Below are positions 18,717 through 27,211 of a DNA stretch of 64,000 nt, piece by piece (within the stretch, counting starts at the first letter, position 1; every line of letters begins with the position of its first letter). Source of the DNA: Actinoplanes cyaneus (GTDB lineage Bacteria; Actinomycetota; Actinomycetes; Mycobacteriales; Micromonosporaceae); contig NZ_BOMH01000041.1 in assembly GCF_016862095.1 (NCBI RefSeq), positions 62,001 to 126,000 of the forward strand. The letters are read 5' to 3'. A model generated the notes under the pieces. It worked only from the letters and a program-made list of their open reading frames with translations, searched no databases and was not told the origin of the DNA. A program made the position numbers and the translations under genes.

Positions 18717-18731
18717 ATACCTTCAGGGTAT
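18717..18731. promoter_or_regulatory. LysR-type T-N11-A operator
   Basis: ATACCTTCAGGGTAT is an interrupted palindrome (ATACC/GGTAT, 5-nt spacer) and contains the T-N11-A arrangement favoured by LysR regulators. It lies 11 bp from the LysR start and about 60 bp from the SDR start. Confidence 0.6.
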
Positions 18732-18789
18732 TACAGGGGGCGTGACAGGTCTTGGACGCGGGGTCGCCGCCGGCCGCACCGTAGTGGTC

Positions 18790-19485
18790 ATGAACATTGC
18801 GACACAGCGAGTGGTGGTGCTCGGCGGCACGTCGGGCATCGGGTACGCGACCGCGGCAGCCGCGGCCGGGCAGGGCGCCGAGGTGGTCGTCGTCTCCTCC
18901 GACCGGCGACGGGTCGACGATGCCGCCGCCCGGCTCGGCGCCACCGGCCTGACCGCCGACCTCACCGACCCGCCGACCGGCCTCTTCGAGCGGATCGGCC
19001 CGTTCGACCATCTCGTCTACACCGCCGGCGGCCCCCTGTCGCTGATGCCGGTGACCTCCTTCGACCCGCGGGTGGCCCGGGAGTTCTTCGGGTTGCGCTA
19101 CTTCGGGGCGCTGAGCGCTGTCCGGGCCGCGCTGCCGTTCCTGCGGGAGGGTGGATCGATCACGCTGACCACCGGGACGGCCGGCAACCGTCCGGCGCCG
19201 GGCTGGGCGCTCGGGGCGAGCATCTGCGGCGCGATGGACTCGCTGACCCGGGCGCTGGCGGTGGAGCTGGCCCCGATCCGGGTGAACGCTGTCCGGCCGG
19301 GCGTGACGCGGTCGCCGCTGTGGGGTGACGACGCCGGCGACTTCTACGAGCAGACGGCCGCCGGTGTGCCGCTGGGGCGGGTCGGCGAGGTCACGGATGT
19401 CGCCGACGCGTACCTGTATCTGATCGGCCAGTCGTTCACCACCGGCACGATCCTGACCGTCGACGGCGGCGCGCTGCTCGCCTGA
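18790..19485 (+). CDS. short-chain dehydrogenase/reductase
   Basis: A 231-residue Rossmann oxidoreductase. GGTSGIGYA gives the nucleotide-binding motif near residue 11. The usual catalytic Tyr-x-x-x-Lys is not evident; the corresponding area reads GWALGASICGAMDSLTRAL, so it may be an atypical or divergent SDR. The C-terminal IRVNAVRPG and LTVDGGALL motifs are normal for the family. ATG 18790 is preferred to 18742 because conserved sequence begins there. It is likely controlled by the divergent LysR. Substrate unknown. Confidence 0.85.
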   Translation: MNIATQRVVVLGGTSGIGYATAAAAAGQGAEVVVVSSDRRRVDDAAARLGATGLTADLTDPPTGLFERIGPFDHLVYTAGGPLSLMPVTSFDPRVAREFFGLRYFGALSAVRAALPFLREGGSITLTTGTAGNRPAPGWALGASICGAMDSLTRALAVELAPIRVNAVRPGVTRSPLWGDDAGDFYEQTAAGVPLGRVGEVTDVADAYLYLIGQSFTTGTILTVDGGALLA

Positions 19486-19517
19486 GTCATCCGCTCCCCC
19501 GCCGGCCGAGGCCCCGA

Positions 19518-19605
19518 CGCCGGCGCGAGGTTCCGGCTGGCCCTCACGGTCGTTACGAAGGTCGGACAACGACCGTGAGCGCCAGCCCGGGACCTCGCGC
19601 CGGCG
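19518..19605. repeat. very long intergenic hairpin, family A relative
   Basis: A 37/38-nt stem with one bulge and three mismatched or wobble positions (19518-19554 with 19568-19605) closes a 13-nt loop ACGAAGGTCGGAC. The inner part resembles the family A elements at 13705 and 39665 (GGCTGG...GTT-AYGARG...AAC...CCAGCC). It begins 33 bp after the SDR stop. The rest of the 332-bp gap before the methyltransferase start has no gene; CTTGATCTTGGGGG near 19676 and AGATATAGAAG near 19707 may be promoter material. Confidence 0.85.
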
Positions 19606-19817
19606 GGCTTCCTCGGCTGGCGCGTGACCTGTCGTTCGACGGGGGCAAAGGCTCATCGACGTACGGGGAACTGGTCTTGATCTTGGGGGTGAGTCCTTGG
19701 CCACAAGATATAGAAGGGCCTTATACAAGTGGCCTGACCAGGCGGATAGTGGCGGAAGATCGGCCGCGGCCGGTGCACTCCCCCGCACCGGCGCGGAGTT
19801 GCACCCGGGAGGTCACG

Positions 19818-21113
19818 ATGCCGACCAAGAACACCACCCACGTCACCACCGCCGCCAAGCTCAAGAACCTTCTCGAGACGATGCTGCAGACCCCCATGCC
19901 GGTACGGCTGCGGGCCTGGGACGGCTCGGAGGCCGGCCCCGCCGACGCGCCGACGGTGATCGTCAGACACCGGCGGGCACTGCGCCGGCTCGTGTGGGAG
20001 CCGAATCAGCTCGGGCTCGCGCGGGCGTACGTCGCCGGTGAGATCGACGTCGAGGGCGACCTCTACGACGTGCTGGCGCGCCTGGCCGGGCTGCTCTGGC
20101 GCGCGCCCGGCGTGAAGGACGTGCCGCTGCGCGCGGTCGCCGGCGACGCCCTGCGGCTGGGCATCATCGGCAGCCGGCCGAAGCCGCCGCCGGAGGAGAT
20201 GGTCGTGGCGGGCAGCCGGCACAGCAAGAGCCGGGACCGGCAGGCGATCAGTCATCACTACGACGTGGGCAACGATTTCTACCGGCTGGTTCTCGGCGAG
20301 AGCATGGTCTACTCGTGTGCGTACTGGACGTCGGACGATCCCGGTTACGGCCTGGCGGACGCGCAGCGCGACAAGCTCGACCTGATCTGCCGCAAACTGG
20401 AGCTGCGGCCCGGGATGCGGCTGCTCGACGTCGGCTGCGGCTGGGGCAGCCTCGCGATCCACGCCGCCCGGGAGTACGGGGTGCAGGTTCTCGGCATCAC
20501 GCTCTCCACCGAGCAGGCCGAGTTCGCGCGCAAGCAGGTCGCCGCCGCCGGGCTCGGCCACCAGGTCGAGATCCGGATCCAGGACTATCGTGACCTGGAC
20601 GACGGGCCGTTCGACGCGATTTCCAGCGTGGGCATGGCCGAGCACGTCGGCACCGGACCGTACCGGGAGTATGCGGGCATTCTGCACCGCCAGCTCAAGC
20701 CCGGCGGACGACTGCTCAACCACCAGATCTCGGCGCTGCACCCGTCCACGTCGGGCACGTCCGAGCAGCGCAGTTTCATCGACGCGTACGTCTTCCCGGA
20801 CGGCGAGCTGGCCCCGATCGGCACCACCGTGACGCTGCTGGAGGACGCCGGCTTCGAGGTGCGTGACGTGCATGCGCTGCGGGAGCACTACGGCCGTACG
20901 CTCCGGGCCTGGGTCTCGAATCTGGAGTCGGAATGGGCCGCCGCCGTGGAGCTGACCAGCCCCGGACGGGCGCGGGTGTGGCGGCTCTACATGGCGGCGT
21001 CGGCGCTCGGCTTCGAGCAGGCGCGGATCGGCGTGAACCAGGTGCTGGCGGTCAAGACACACCGGGACGGCGCCAGCGACATGCCGCCGACCAGGGCGAA
21101 CTTCCTGAGCTGA
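19818..21113 (+). CDS. cyclopropane-fatty-acyl-phospholipid synthase family methyltransferase
   Basis: A SAM-dependent class I methyltransferase of 431 residues. Members add a methylene or methyl group to unsaturated acyl chains of phospholipids or mycolate-like lipids. The CFA-type N-terminal region is followed by SHHYDVGNDFYRLVLGESMVYSCAYW, the SAM motif LLDVGCGWGSLAIHA, and VGMAEHVG. The start ATG 19818 follows GGGAGG. It is slightly longer than typical CFA synthases because of a ~40-residue N-terminal extension. Its stop is 3 bp before the palindrome at 21117. Confidence 0.93.
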   Translation: MPTKNTTHVTTAAKLKNLLETMLQTPMPVRLRAWDGSEAGPADAPTVIVRHRRALRRLVWEPNQLGLARAYVAGEIDVEGDLYDVLARLAGLLWRAPGVKDVPLRAVAGDALRLGIIGSRPKPPPEEMVVAGSRHSKSRDRQAISHHYDVGNDFYRLVLGESMVYSCAYWTSDDPGYGLADAQRDKLDLICRKLELRPGMRLLDVGCGWGSLAIHAAREYGVQVLGITLSTEQAEFARKQVAAAGLGHQVEIRIQDYRDLDDGPFDAISSVGMAEHVGTGPYREYAGILHRQLKPGGRLLNHQISALHPSTSGTSEQRSFIDAYVFPDGELAPIGTTVTLLEDAGFEVRDVHALREHYGRTLRAWVSNLESEWAAAVELTSPGRARVWRLYMAASALGFEQARIGVNQVLAVKTHRDGASDMPPTRANFLS

Positions 21114-21116
21114 GAC

Positions 21117-21158
21117 CCGGTAAGGTCATGTGTACGATCGTACACATGACCTTACCGG
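21117..21158. repeat. 42-bp perfect palindrome overlapping the acetyltransferase start
   Basis: A gap-free perfect palindrome of 42 bp with the centre TGTACGATCGTACA (21131-21144). It begins 3 bp after the methyltransferase stop and contains both candidate ATGs of the next gene (21128 and 21146). It could be a regulator operator, a cruciform, a transcript hairpin that hides the start codon, or a terminator for the upstream gene. Confidence 0.95.
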
Positions 21159-21739
21159 ACCCTGCCGACGGCGACTCCCGATCGATGCGCGAGCGGATGC
21201 TCGGCGGCGACCTGTACCGGGGCGCCGACCCGGAGCTCGAAGCCGAGATGCGCCAGGCGATGGTGCTGACCAAAGCGTTCAACGACAGCGATCCGCGCGA
21301 CCCGCAGCATCGCCGGAAGCTGCTGGAGGAGCTGCTCGGCTCGATCGGCGACGAGGTGGAGATCCGGCCGCCGCTGCACGTCGACTACGGCAGCCACCTG
21401 CACGTCGGTGACCGGGTGTTCGTCAACTTCGGACTGACCGCGCTGGACGTGGCGCAGATCCGCATCGGGCACGACGTGCTCATCGGGCCGAACGTGCAGC
21501 TGCTGACGCCGACCCACCCGATCGACCCGGAGCCGCGCCGGGCCAAGTGGGAGGCGGCCCTGCCGATCACCATCGGGGACAACGTGTGGATCGGCGGGAT
21601 GGCGATGATCTGCCCCGGCGTGACCATCGGCGAGAACTCGGTGATCGGTGCCGGAGCGGTCGTGACCAGGGACATCCCGGCGAACGTGGTGGCGGTCGGC
21701 AACCCGGCGCGGGTCATCCGCTCCGTCCACGACGCCTGA
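21146..21739 (+). CDS. maltose O-acetyltransferase-like sugar acetyltransferase
   Basis: A left-handed beta-helix (hexapeptide repeat) acetyltransferase of about 197 residues that transfers acetyl from acetyl-CoA to a sugar hydroxyl. The N-terminal MLGGDLYRGADPELEAEM segment matches the Maa/LacA helical region. The repeats follow (ITIGDNVWIGGMAMICPGVTIGENSVIGAGAVVTRDIP), and the catalytic His is probably in LTPTHPID. ATG 21146 has no ribosome site and sits in a palindrome; TACGAT at 21133-21138 would suit a -10 box for a leaderless mRNA. MRERM at 21185 is an alternative start. Confidence 0.88.
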   Translation: MTLPDPADGDSRSMRERMLGGDLYRGADPELEAEMRQAMVLTKAFNDSDPRDPQHRRKLLEELLGSIGDEVEIRPPLHVDYGSHLHVGDRVFVNFGLTALDVAQIRIGHDVLIGPNVQLLTPTHPIDPEPRRAKWEAALPITIGDNVWIGGMAMICPGVTIGENSVIGAGAVVTRDIPANVVAVGNPARVIRSVHDA

Positions 21740-21870
21740 CCGGCGCCCTACTGCCTCACCGACGACGACCAGGGAATGCCCGCTCGCTGACGATGCCGCG
21801 AGTGCTGACGCCCCGGTGCCGACCCGCCGCGGGCACCCACCAGCCCATGGGATCGGGCAGACTCGATGCC

Positions 21871-23013
21871 ATGAGTGAGGCGGGGGCGCCACAGCCGGAC
21901 GAGAAGCGGGTCAGCTGGGCGGAGTTGTTCTTCGATCTGGTCTTCGTCGTGGCCGTGACAAAGGTGGCGGCACTGGTCGCGTCGGATCACACCTGGGCGG
22001 GGTTGCTGCGGGCAGCCGTCGCGTTCGTGCCGATCTACTGGACGTGGGTCGGCACGGCCATCATGACGAACCTCGACGACGTGTCGAGGGCGGCGGTGCG
22101 GCTGCGCGTCTTCGTCGTCGCCCTGGCCGGGATCTTCATGGCGCTCGCGCTGGACGACGCCTACGGCGAGGAGGGGCTGCTCTTCGCCGCGGCGTACTGG
22201 GGCGGGCGGATCGTGCTGGGCTGGCCGGTGCTGACACGGTTGCGCGGCGGGGTGCCGCTCACGCCGTACACCGTCAGCATGTTCGCGACCGGGCCACTGC
22301 TGCTGCTCGGGGCACTGCTGCCGGACAATCAGCGGACAGTGGTGTGGGCGATCGCGGCTCTCCTCGACCTGGCGAGCCCCAGCCTGCTGCGCCGGCGGCT
22401 GCTGGGTATGCACGTCGACGCCGGGCACCTCGCCGAACGGTTCGGGTTGTTCGTGCTGATCGCTCTGGGAGAGTCCGTGGTGGCGATCGTCACCTCGGTC
22501 TCCGACCACCTCACCGTTCTCGACGGGATGGCGGTCGCGCTGGCGTTCGCGGTCACGGTGGGACTGTGGTGGGTCTACTTCCACTTCGCCGCCGACGCGG
22601 TCCGCCACGCGCTCGCCACCGCGGCGGTGCAGCTCGACATCGCCCGGGTGGTGCTGTCGTACGGGCATCTGCTGTTCATCGGGGCCGTCATCACCGTCTC
22701 CGTGGGGCTGCACGATGCCGTCGCCGACCCGCGGCATCACCTGTCGTGGCCGGCGACCGGCCTGTTGTACGGCGGCGCGGCTCTCTACCTGGCCACGTTC
22801 GGACTGACGCGCTGGGCGATGTTCCGGCTCGTCTCGATCACCCGGCTGAGCGCGGCCGCGACCGTGCTCGCCGTCCTGCCGGTCGTGCCGTTCCTGCCCT
22901 CCGTCGCCTCGGTGGCCCTGCTCGCGCTGATCGTGGCGGGTCTGAACATCGTCGAGTGGGCACGCAACGACCGGATCGGATGGCGGGCGCTGCTCGCCCG
23001 CCCGGCCGAATGA
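21871..23013 (+). CDS. low temperature requirement protein A (LtrA) family
   Basis: A 380-residue membrane protein with about ten hydrophobic helices. The N-terminal signature RVSWAELFFDLVFVVAVTK is diagnostic of LtrA. The function is poorly defined; the family is named from a Listeria cold-growth phenotype. ATG 21871 is favoured; ATG 21847 would add eight residues. It is single, and convergent with the SDR gene at 23064. Confidence 0.9.
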   Translation: MSEAGAPQPDEKRVSWAELFFDLVFVVAVTKVAALVASDHTWAGLLRAAVAFVPIYWTWVGTAIMTNLDDVSRAAVRLRVFVVALAGIFMALALDDAYGEEGLLFAAAYWGGRIVLGWPVLTRLRGGVPLTPYTVSMFATGPLLLLGALLPDNQRTVVWAIAALLDLASPSLLRRRLLGMHVDAGHLAERFGLFVLIALGESVVAIVTSVSDHLTVLDGMAVALAFAVTVGLWWVYFHFAADAVRHALATAAVQLDIARVVLSYGHLLFIGAVITVSVGLHDAVADPRHHLSWPATGLLYGGAALYLATFGLTRWAMFRLVSITRLSAAATVLAVLPVVPFLPSVASVALLALIVAGLNIVEWARNDRIGWRALLARPAE

Positions 23014-23063
23014 CGATCCGGGCGAACGACCACCCGCCCGGATCGTGGCAGGTCAGATCGCGT

Positions 23064-23921
23064 TCACTCAACCGACCCGGTGAGAGCCGCGGTGGCCTGC
23101 CACAGCTTCCTGGCGACGGTCGAGTCCTGTCCGGCGCGACCGGGCCTGCGGACGACCGGGTATCCCGTGAAGCTGAACAGACCGTCCGGGCCGACGTAGG
23201 CGTTGCCGGGGACGTCCTGGGTGGCCGCGTACAGCAGTGGCAGCGCCCCGTGCTCGACGTCCTGGACCAGGAACGGCAACCGGTTGACGATGTTCAGCTT
23301 CGAGTGGTCGACCAGCCCGGTCCTGGCTACGCCGGGGTGGGCGACGATCGAGCGGATCTGGCTGCCCGCCGCGGTCAGGCGGCGTTGCAGTTCCAGCGAG
23401 AACAGCACGACGGCGAGCTTGGACGACTCGTAGACGGCCAGCCCGTTGTACTTGCGGGTGCGCCAGTCGAGGTCGTCGAGGTGCAGCTTGCCGAAACGGT
23501 GCAGCTGACTGGAGACCGTCACGACGCGATCGGTCAGCCGGGGCAGCAGCAGGTTGGTGAGCAGGAACGGCCCGAAGTAGTTGGTCGTGGTCTGCAGGTC
23601 CAAGCCCTGCGGAGTACGTGCGGCGGGGATGTCCATCACCCCGGCGTTGTTGATCAGGACGTCGATGTCGCCGGTGTACGACTGCGCGAACGCCCGGATC
23701 GAGTCGAGATCGGATACGTCGAGGCGCCGGACATCGAGATCACCCGGCAGGCCGGCGACGGCCCGGCGGGCCTTGTCGACGTCGCGCACGGCCAGCACCA
23801 CGTGGGCGCCGCTGCGGGCCAGCTCGCGGGTCGTGACCAGCCCGATTCCTCCGCCGGCGCCGGTGATCACTACCGTGGTGCCGGTCAGGTCCGGCAACTG
23901 GTCCGCGGTCCATCTGGTCAT
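23064..23921 (-). CDS. short-chain dehydrogenase/reductase
   Basis: A 285-residue SDR of the light-dependent-protochlorophyllide-reductase/retinol-dehydrogenase-like type. It has TGAGGGIGL for the cofactor, NNAGVMDIP, a catalytic Ser in VTVSSQLH and YESSK as the Tyr-x-x-x-Lys motif. The ATG at 23921 follows a clear GAGGAG. It diverges from a MmyB-like XRE regulator, a frequent pairing in actinobacteria that implies control by that regulator. Substrate unknown. Confidence 0.92.
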   Translation of the reverse strand: MTRWTADQLPDLTGTTVVITGAGGGIGLVTTRELARSGAHVVLAVRDVDKARRAVAGLPGDLDVRRLDVSDLDSIRAFAQSYTGDIDVLINNAGVMDIPAARTPQGLDLQTTTNYFGPFLLTNLLLPRLTDRVVTVSSQLHRFGKLHLDDLDWRTRKYNGLAVYESSKLAVVLFSLELQRRLTAAGSQIRSIVAHPGVARTGLVDHSKLNIVNRLPFLVQDVEHGALPLLYAATQDVPGNAYVGPDGLFSFTGYPVVRRPGRAGQDSTVARKLWQATAALTGSVE

Positions 23922-24089
23922 GAGAACTCCTCGAGTGCAAACGTGCCCGGCCTGTCGTCCTCCAGTAGAAGCGGCTCCGTGGCGGTGGATGAAGGACCTG
24001 CTCAGCCGCTGAACGGCAGGGCGTGGCTAACGGTCCCCGGCTGCCGGACGATGAGGCCGAGGCACGACGACGTTCGAGGTGGGAGCCCG

Positions 24090-24950
24090 ATGGTGGACCT
24101 GACGCTGGACCGTGACGGCCTGGCCGCTTTCCTGCGTGTCCGGCGCGAGTCGTTGCAGCCCGAGGACGTCGGGCTGCGCCGTGGTGCCCGGCGGCGCACC
24201 GCCGGGTTGCGCCGCGAGGAAGTCGCCGAGCTGTGCGACATGTCGGCCGACTATCTGGCCCGGCTGGAACGGGGTAGTGGCTCTCAGCCGTCCCAGCAGA
24301 TGGCTGCCGCGATCGCCCGGGGTCTGCGCCTGACCCCGGACGAGAGGGACCACCTCTTCCTGCTGTGCGGACACCGATCGCAGCCACGGCACCTGCGCGA
24401 CGCGCACATCAGTCCCGGTCTGCTGCGCGTCATGGACCGGCTCCAGGACACCCCGGCGGAGATCGTGGGTCCGATCGGCGAGACGCTGCAGCAGACGCCG
24501 CCGGCGGTGGCACTGCTCGGCGACGAGACGCGGCACACCGGCCTGGCCCGCAGTGCCCTCTACCGGTGGTTCACCGACCCCACCGCCCGCGAGCGGTATC
24601 TGAGCGACGACCACGACCTGCACAGCCGGGTCTACGTCGCGATTCTGCGCGCCGGAGCGGCCGCGCAGGGTCCCGGGTCGCCGGCCGCCTCGCTGGTGGC
24701 CGAGCTGCAACACCGGAGCAAGGAGTTCGCTGAGCTGTGGAACCACCAGGAGGTGGGACTGCGGTGGAGCAGCGCCAAACGTTTCGTCCACCCCGAGGTC
24801 GGGCGCATCGACCTGTACTGCCAGACCCTTCTCGACCCCGATCAGGGGCAATCGTTGCTCATCTTCACCGCCACCCCCGGCACCGAGAGCCACGACAAAC
24901 TCGCGCTGCTCGCCGTCCTCGGTGCCGACACGTTCGCCGATGGACCCTAG
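24090..24950 (+). CDS. XRE-family regulator (MmyB-like)
   Basis: A 286-residue protein with an N-terminal helix-turn-helix (RRTAGLRREEVAELCDMSADYLARLERG) and the C-terminal MmyB-type ligand-binding region (VALLGDETRHTGLARSALYRWFTDP through CQTLLDPDQGQSLLIFTATPG). GAGGTGGGAG precedes ATG 24090. The TAG stop is part of the CTAG duplicated by the adjacent IS. It diverges from the SDR gene it presumably controls. Confidence 0.93.
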   Translation: MVDLTLDRDGLAAFLRVRRESLQPEDVGLRRGARRRTAGLRREEVAELCDMSADYLARLERGSGSQPSQQMAAAIARGLRLTPDERDHLFLLCGHRSQPRHLRDAHISPGLLRVMDRLQDTPAEIVGPIGETLQQTPPAVALLGDETRHTGLARSALYRWFTDPTARERYLSDDHDLHSRVYVAILRAGAAAQGPGSPAASLVAELQHRSKEFAELWNHQEVGLRWSSAKRFVHPEVGRIDLYCQTLLDPDQGQSLLIFTATPGTESHDKLALLAVLGADTFADGP

Positions 24951-26398
24951 TACGGCAGCCGCCATTCGTGAGGTGACCTCGGGTGCCGCGGTAACGAGGA
25001 CGGCCACCGCATGATCGTCTGTGCGTTGTGGACACAACATTCAACCTTGCGGTGGCCGAGAGCCACAGCGTAGAGCCTGCCCAGTGGCGGCGAATCATCG
25101 ACCTGGTGACCGGCTCGTTCGCCGACCGGTTCGCCCGGGTCGAGCCCCGCCGGGCGGCTGCGGACTTTGTCACCGGTCTGCTCGCGGACCTACAGATCAA
25201 GACGTCCTGGCAGTTGGCGGAGCAGGCCGGACACGGCCGCCCGGACGCGATGCAGCGGCTGCTTTACCGGGCGAGATGGGACGCCGACGCGGTGCGTGAC
25301 GACCTGCGGCAGGTCATCGTCGACCGGTTCGGTGACCCGGACGGGGTCCTGGTGGTCGACGAGACCGGCGACCTGAAGAAGGGCGTGCACACCGTCGGTG
25401 TCCAGCGGCAGTACACCGGCACGGCCGGGCGGATCGAGAACGCCCAGGTCGGCGTGTTCCTGGCCTACGCAAGCCGGCATGGTCACACTCTGATCGACCG
25501 GCGGGTCTACCTGCCGAAGTCCTGGACCGACGACCCCGGCCGGTGCGAACGGGCGGGCGTCCCGGACGACATCGCGTTCGCCACCCGCTCCGAACTGGCC
25601 GATGACATGATCACCGCTGCGGTCAATGCCCTGGTCCCGGCCCGATGGGTCGCTGCGGACGAGGCTTACGGCAACAACAGCCGACTCCGCAGCGAGCTGC
25701 GCAAACTCAGGCTGGGCTACGTCCTGGCGGTCTCCTGCGATCACCTCGTGCCGATCGACGCAGGCAAAACCCGCAGTCGCGCTGACCGGCTGGCCGCCGG
25801 TCTGCCCGCCACCGCGTGGACCCGGCGCAGTGCCGGCGACGGTTCGAAAGGACCACGGTTCTATGACTGGGCCTGGCTGGCCTACGTCGGCGCCGATGGT
25901 GACCCGGACGACGACGGCCGGCACAGTCTGCTGATCCGCCGCAACCATACGACCGGTGAGCTGGCCTTCTACCGCTGCTGGGCGCCGGGCCCGGTCACGC
26001 TCGCCCAGCTAGTACGGGTGGCGGGAGTTCGGTGGATCGTGGAGGAGAGTTTTCAGGCGGGAAAGGGCCAGGTCGGGCTGGACCAGCACCAAGTCCGCCG
26101 CTGGACGTCCTGGCACCGGTTCACCACCCTCGCCCTGGCAGCGCTTGCGGTCCTCGCGATCTGCGCCGCCGACGCCCGAACCGCGGACCGGCCCGCTCAG
26201 CCCGACATGATCGAACTGACCGTCAACGAGATCCGCCGCCTGATCAACGTCTTACTGATCCGGCCGACGCGCAGCATCGCCTACCGTTTGCGCTGGTCAC
26301 ACTGGCGGCGTCGACACCAGGCACGAGCCAGACGAGCCCACTATGCCCGCCGCCTCACCCTCGAACTCCAGCTATGATCACGAATGGCGGCTGCCGTA
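24951..26398 (+). mobile_element. complete IS701-family insertion sequence
   Basis: A 1448-bp element with perfect 21-bp terminal inverted repeats: TACGGCAGCCGCCATTCGTG-A at 24951-24971 and its complement at 26378-26398. It is flanked by CTAG duplications (24947-24950 and 26399-26402), as expected for IS701-family targets (YTAR). A single intact transposase gene fills it, so it is probably recent and possibly active. Confidence 0.95.
25028..26377 (+). CDS. IS701-family DDE transposase
   Basis: 449 residues from GTG 25028, intact. The DDE core is visible: VVDETGDLKKG (first Asp), WVAADEAYGNNS (second Asp) and VRWIVEESFQAGKGQVGLDQHQVR (catalytic Glu region). Typical IS701 blocks are GVQRQYTGTAGRIENAQVGVF and LPKSWTDDP. 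It catalyses cut-and-paste movement of its element. The basic C-terminus (WRRRHQARARRAHYARR) probably binds DNA. Confidence 0.95.
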   Translation: MDTTFNLAVAESHSVEPAQWRRIIDLVTGSFADRFARVEPRRAAADFVTGLLADLQIKTSWQLAEQAGHGRPDAMQRLLYRARWDADAVRDDLRQVIVDRFGDPDGVLVVDETGDLKKGVHTVGVQRQYTGTAGRIENAQVGVFLAYASRHGHTLIDRRVYLPKSWTDDPGRCERAGVPDDIAFATRSELADDMITAAVNALVPARWVAADEAYGNNSRLRSELRKLRLGYVLAVSCDHLVPIDAGKTRSRADRLAAGLPATAWTRRSAGDGSKGPRFYDWAWLAYVGADGDPDDDGRHSLLIRRNHTTGELAFYRCWAPGPVTLAQLVRVAGVRWIVEESFQAGKGQVGLDQHQVRRWTSWHRFTTLALAALAVLAICAADARTADRPAQPDMIELTVNEIRRLINVLLIRPTRSIAYRLRWSHWRRRHQARARRAHYARRLTLELQL

Positions 26399-27088
26399 CT
26401 AGGCCAGGACGAACGTGTAGCCCTTGGCCTTGAGGCGCCGGATGACGTCGTCGAGAGCGGCCACCGTCTGGCTGCGGTTGCCGCCGCCGTCGTGCATCAG
26501 GATCACCGCGCCGGGGCGGGTGCCGGTCACGGCGCGGTTCTCGATCGTCTTGGCGCCCGGCCGTGACCAGTCCCGCGTGTCGACGGTCCAGCCGAGAATG
26601 CGCAGCCCCTGGTTACGGACCACGATGCGGGTGCGGGCGTTGCTCGCGCCGTACGGGAATCGGAAGACCTTCGGCGTGCGGCCGGTCACCGCGCTGATCC
26701 GGTTCTGGGCCCGGACCACCTGCGAGCGGGCGGCGCTGTTGGACAGATCGGTGAAGTCCGGGTGGTTCCAGCTGTGGTCGCACAGCCGATGGCCCTCCCG
26801 GACGATCCGTTGGGCGGCCTTGCGGTACGTCCCGGCGTTCTGGCCGAGCATGCAGAACGTCGCCTTCACGTGGTACCGCTTCAGGATGTCGAGAACCTGA
26901 GGGGTGTACTTGGACGGTCCGTCGTCGAACGTCAGCGCGACAGTCTTGCGCGCGGCGGCGGCCGGATGCAGACCGAGAACGATCAGTTCGACCTCGGCGG
27001 GCGCCGCCGCGGCGCCGGTGGGCTGCCCACCGGCGACGATCAGAGTTCCGAGAACGACAGCCGCGAGGAACCGGGCAACGAAGCGCAT
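26399..27088 (-). CDS. secreted polysaccharide deacetylase (CE4, NodB domain)
   Basis: 229 residues with a signal peptide (MRFVARFLAAVVLGTLIVAGG, cleavage near AAAAPA). The NodB motifs are complete: TFDDGPS, HSWNHP for zinc, RFPYGASN, DTRDW and LMHDGGG. It likely removes N-acetyl groups from peptidoglycan or chitin-type glycans outside the cell. The TAG stop is read from the CTAG target duplication of the adjacent IS, so the gene ends exactly at the element. Confidence 0.94.
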   Translation of the reverse strand: MRFVARFLAAVVLGTLIVAGGQPTGAAAAPAEVELIVLGLHPAAAARKTVALTFDDGPSKYTPQVLDILKRYHVKATFCMLGQNAGTYRKAAQRIVREGHRLCDHSWNHPDFTDLSNSAARSQVVRAQNRISAVTGRTPKVFRFPYGASNARTRIVVRNQGLRILGWTVDTRDWSRPGAKTIENRAVTGTRPGAVILMHDGGGNRSQTVAALDDVIRRLKAKGYTFVLA

Positions 27089-27211
27089 AGCGAAATCCCC
27101 CTGTATCGCTGAGCGCTTATCGTCACCATCGATGGTTCAGCCGTCAATACGTCGTCGCATACCTGATGGACGACACCGAATGAACCGGGCATTCCACCGA
27201 GAGTTCGCGGG

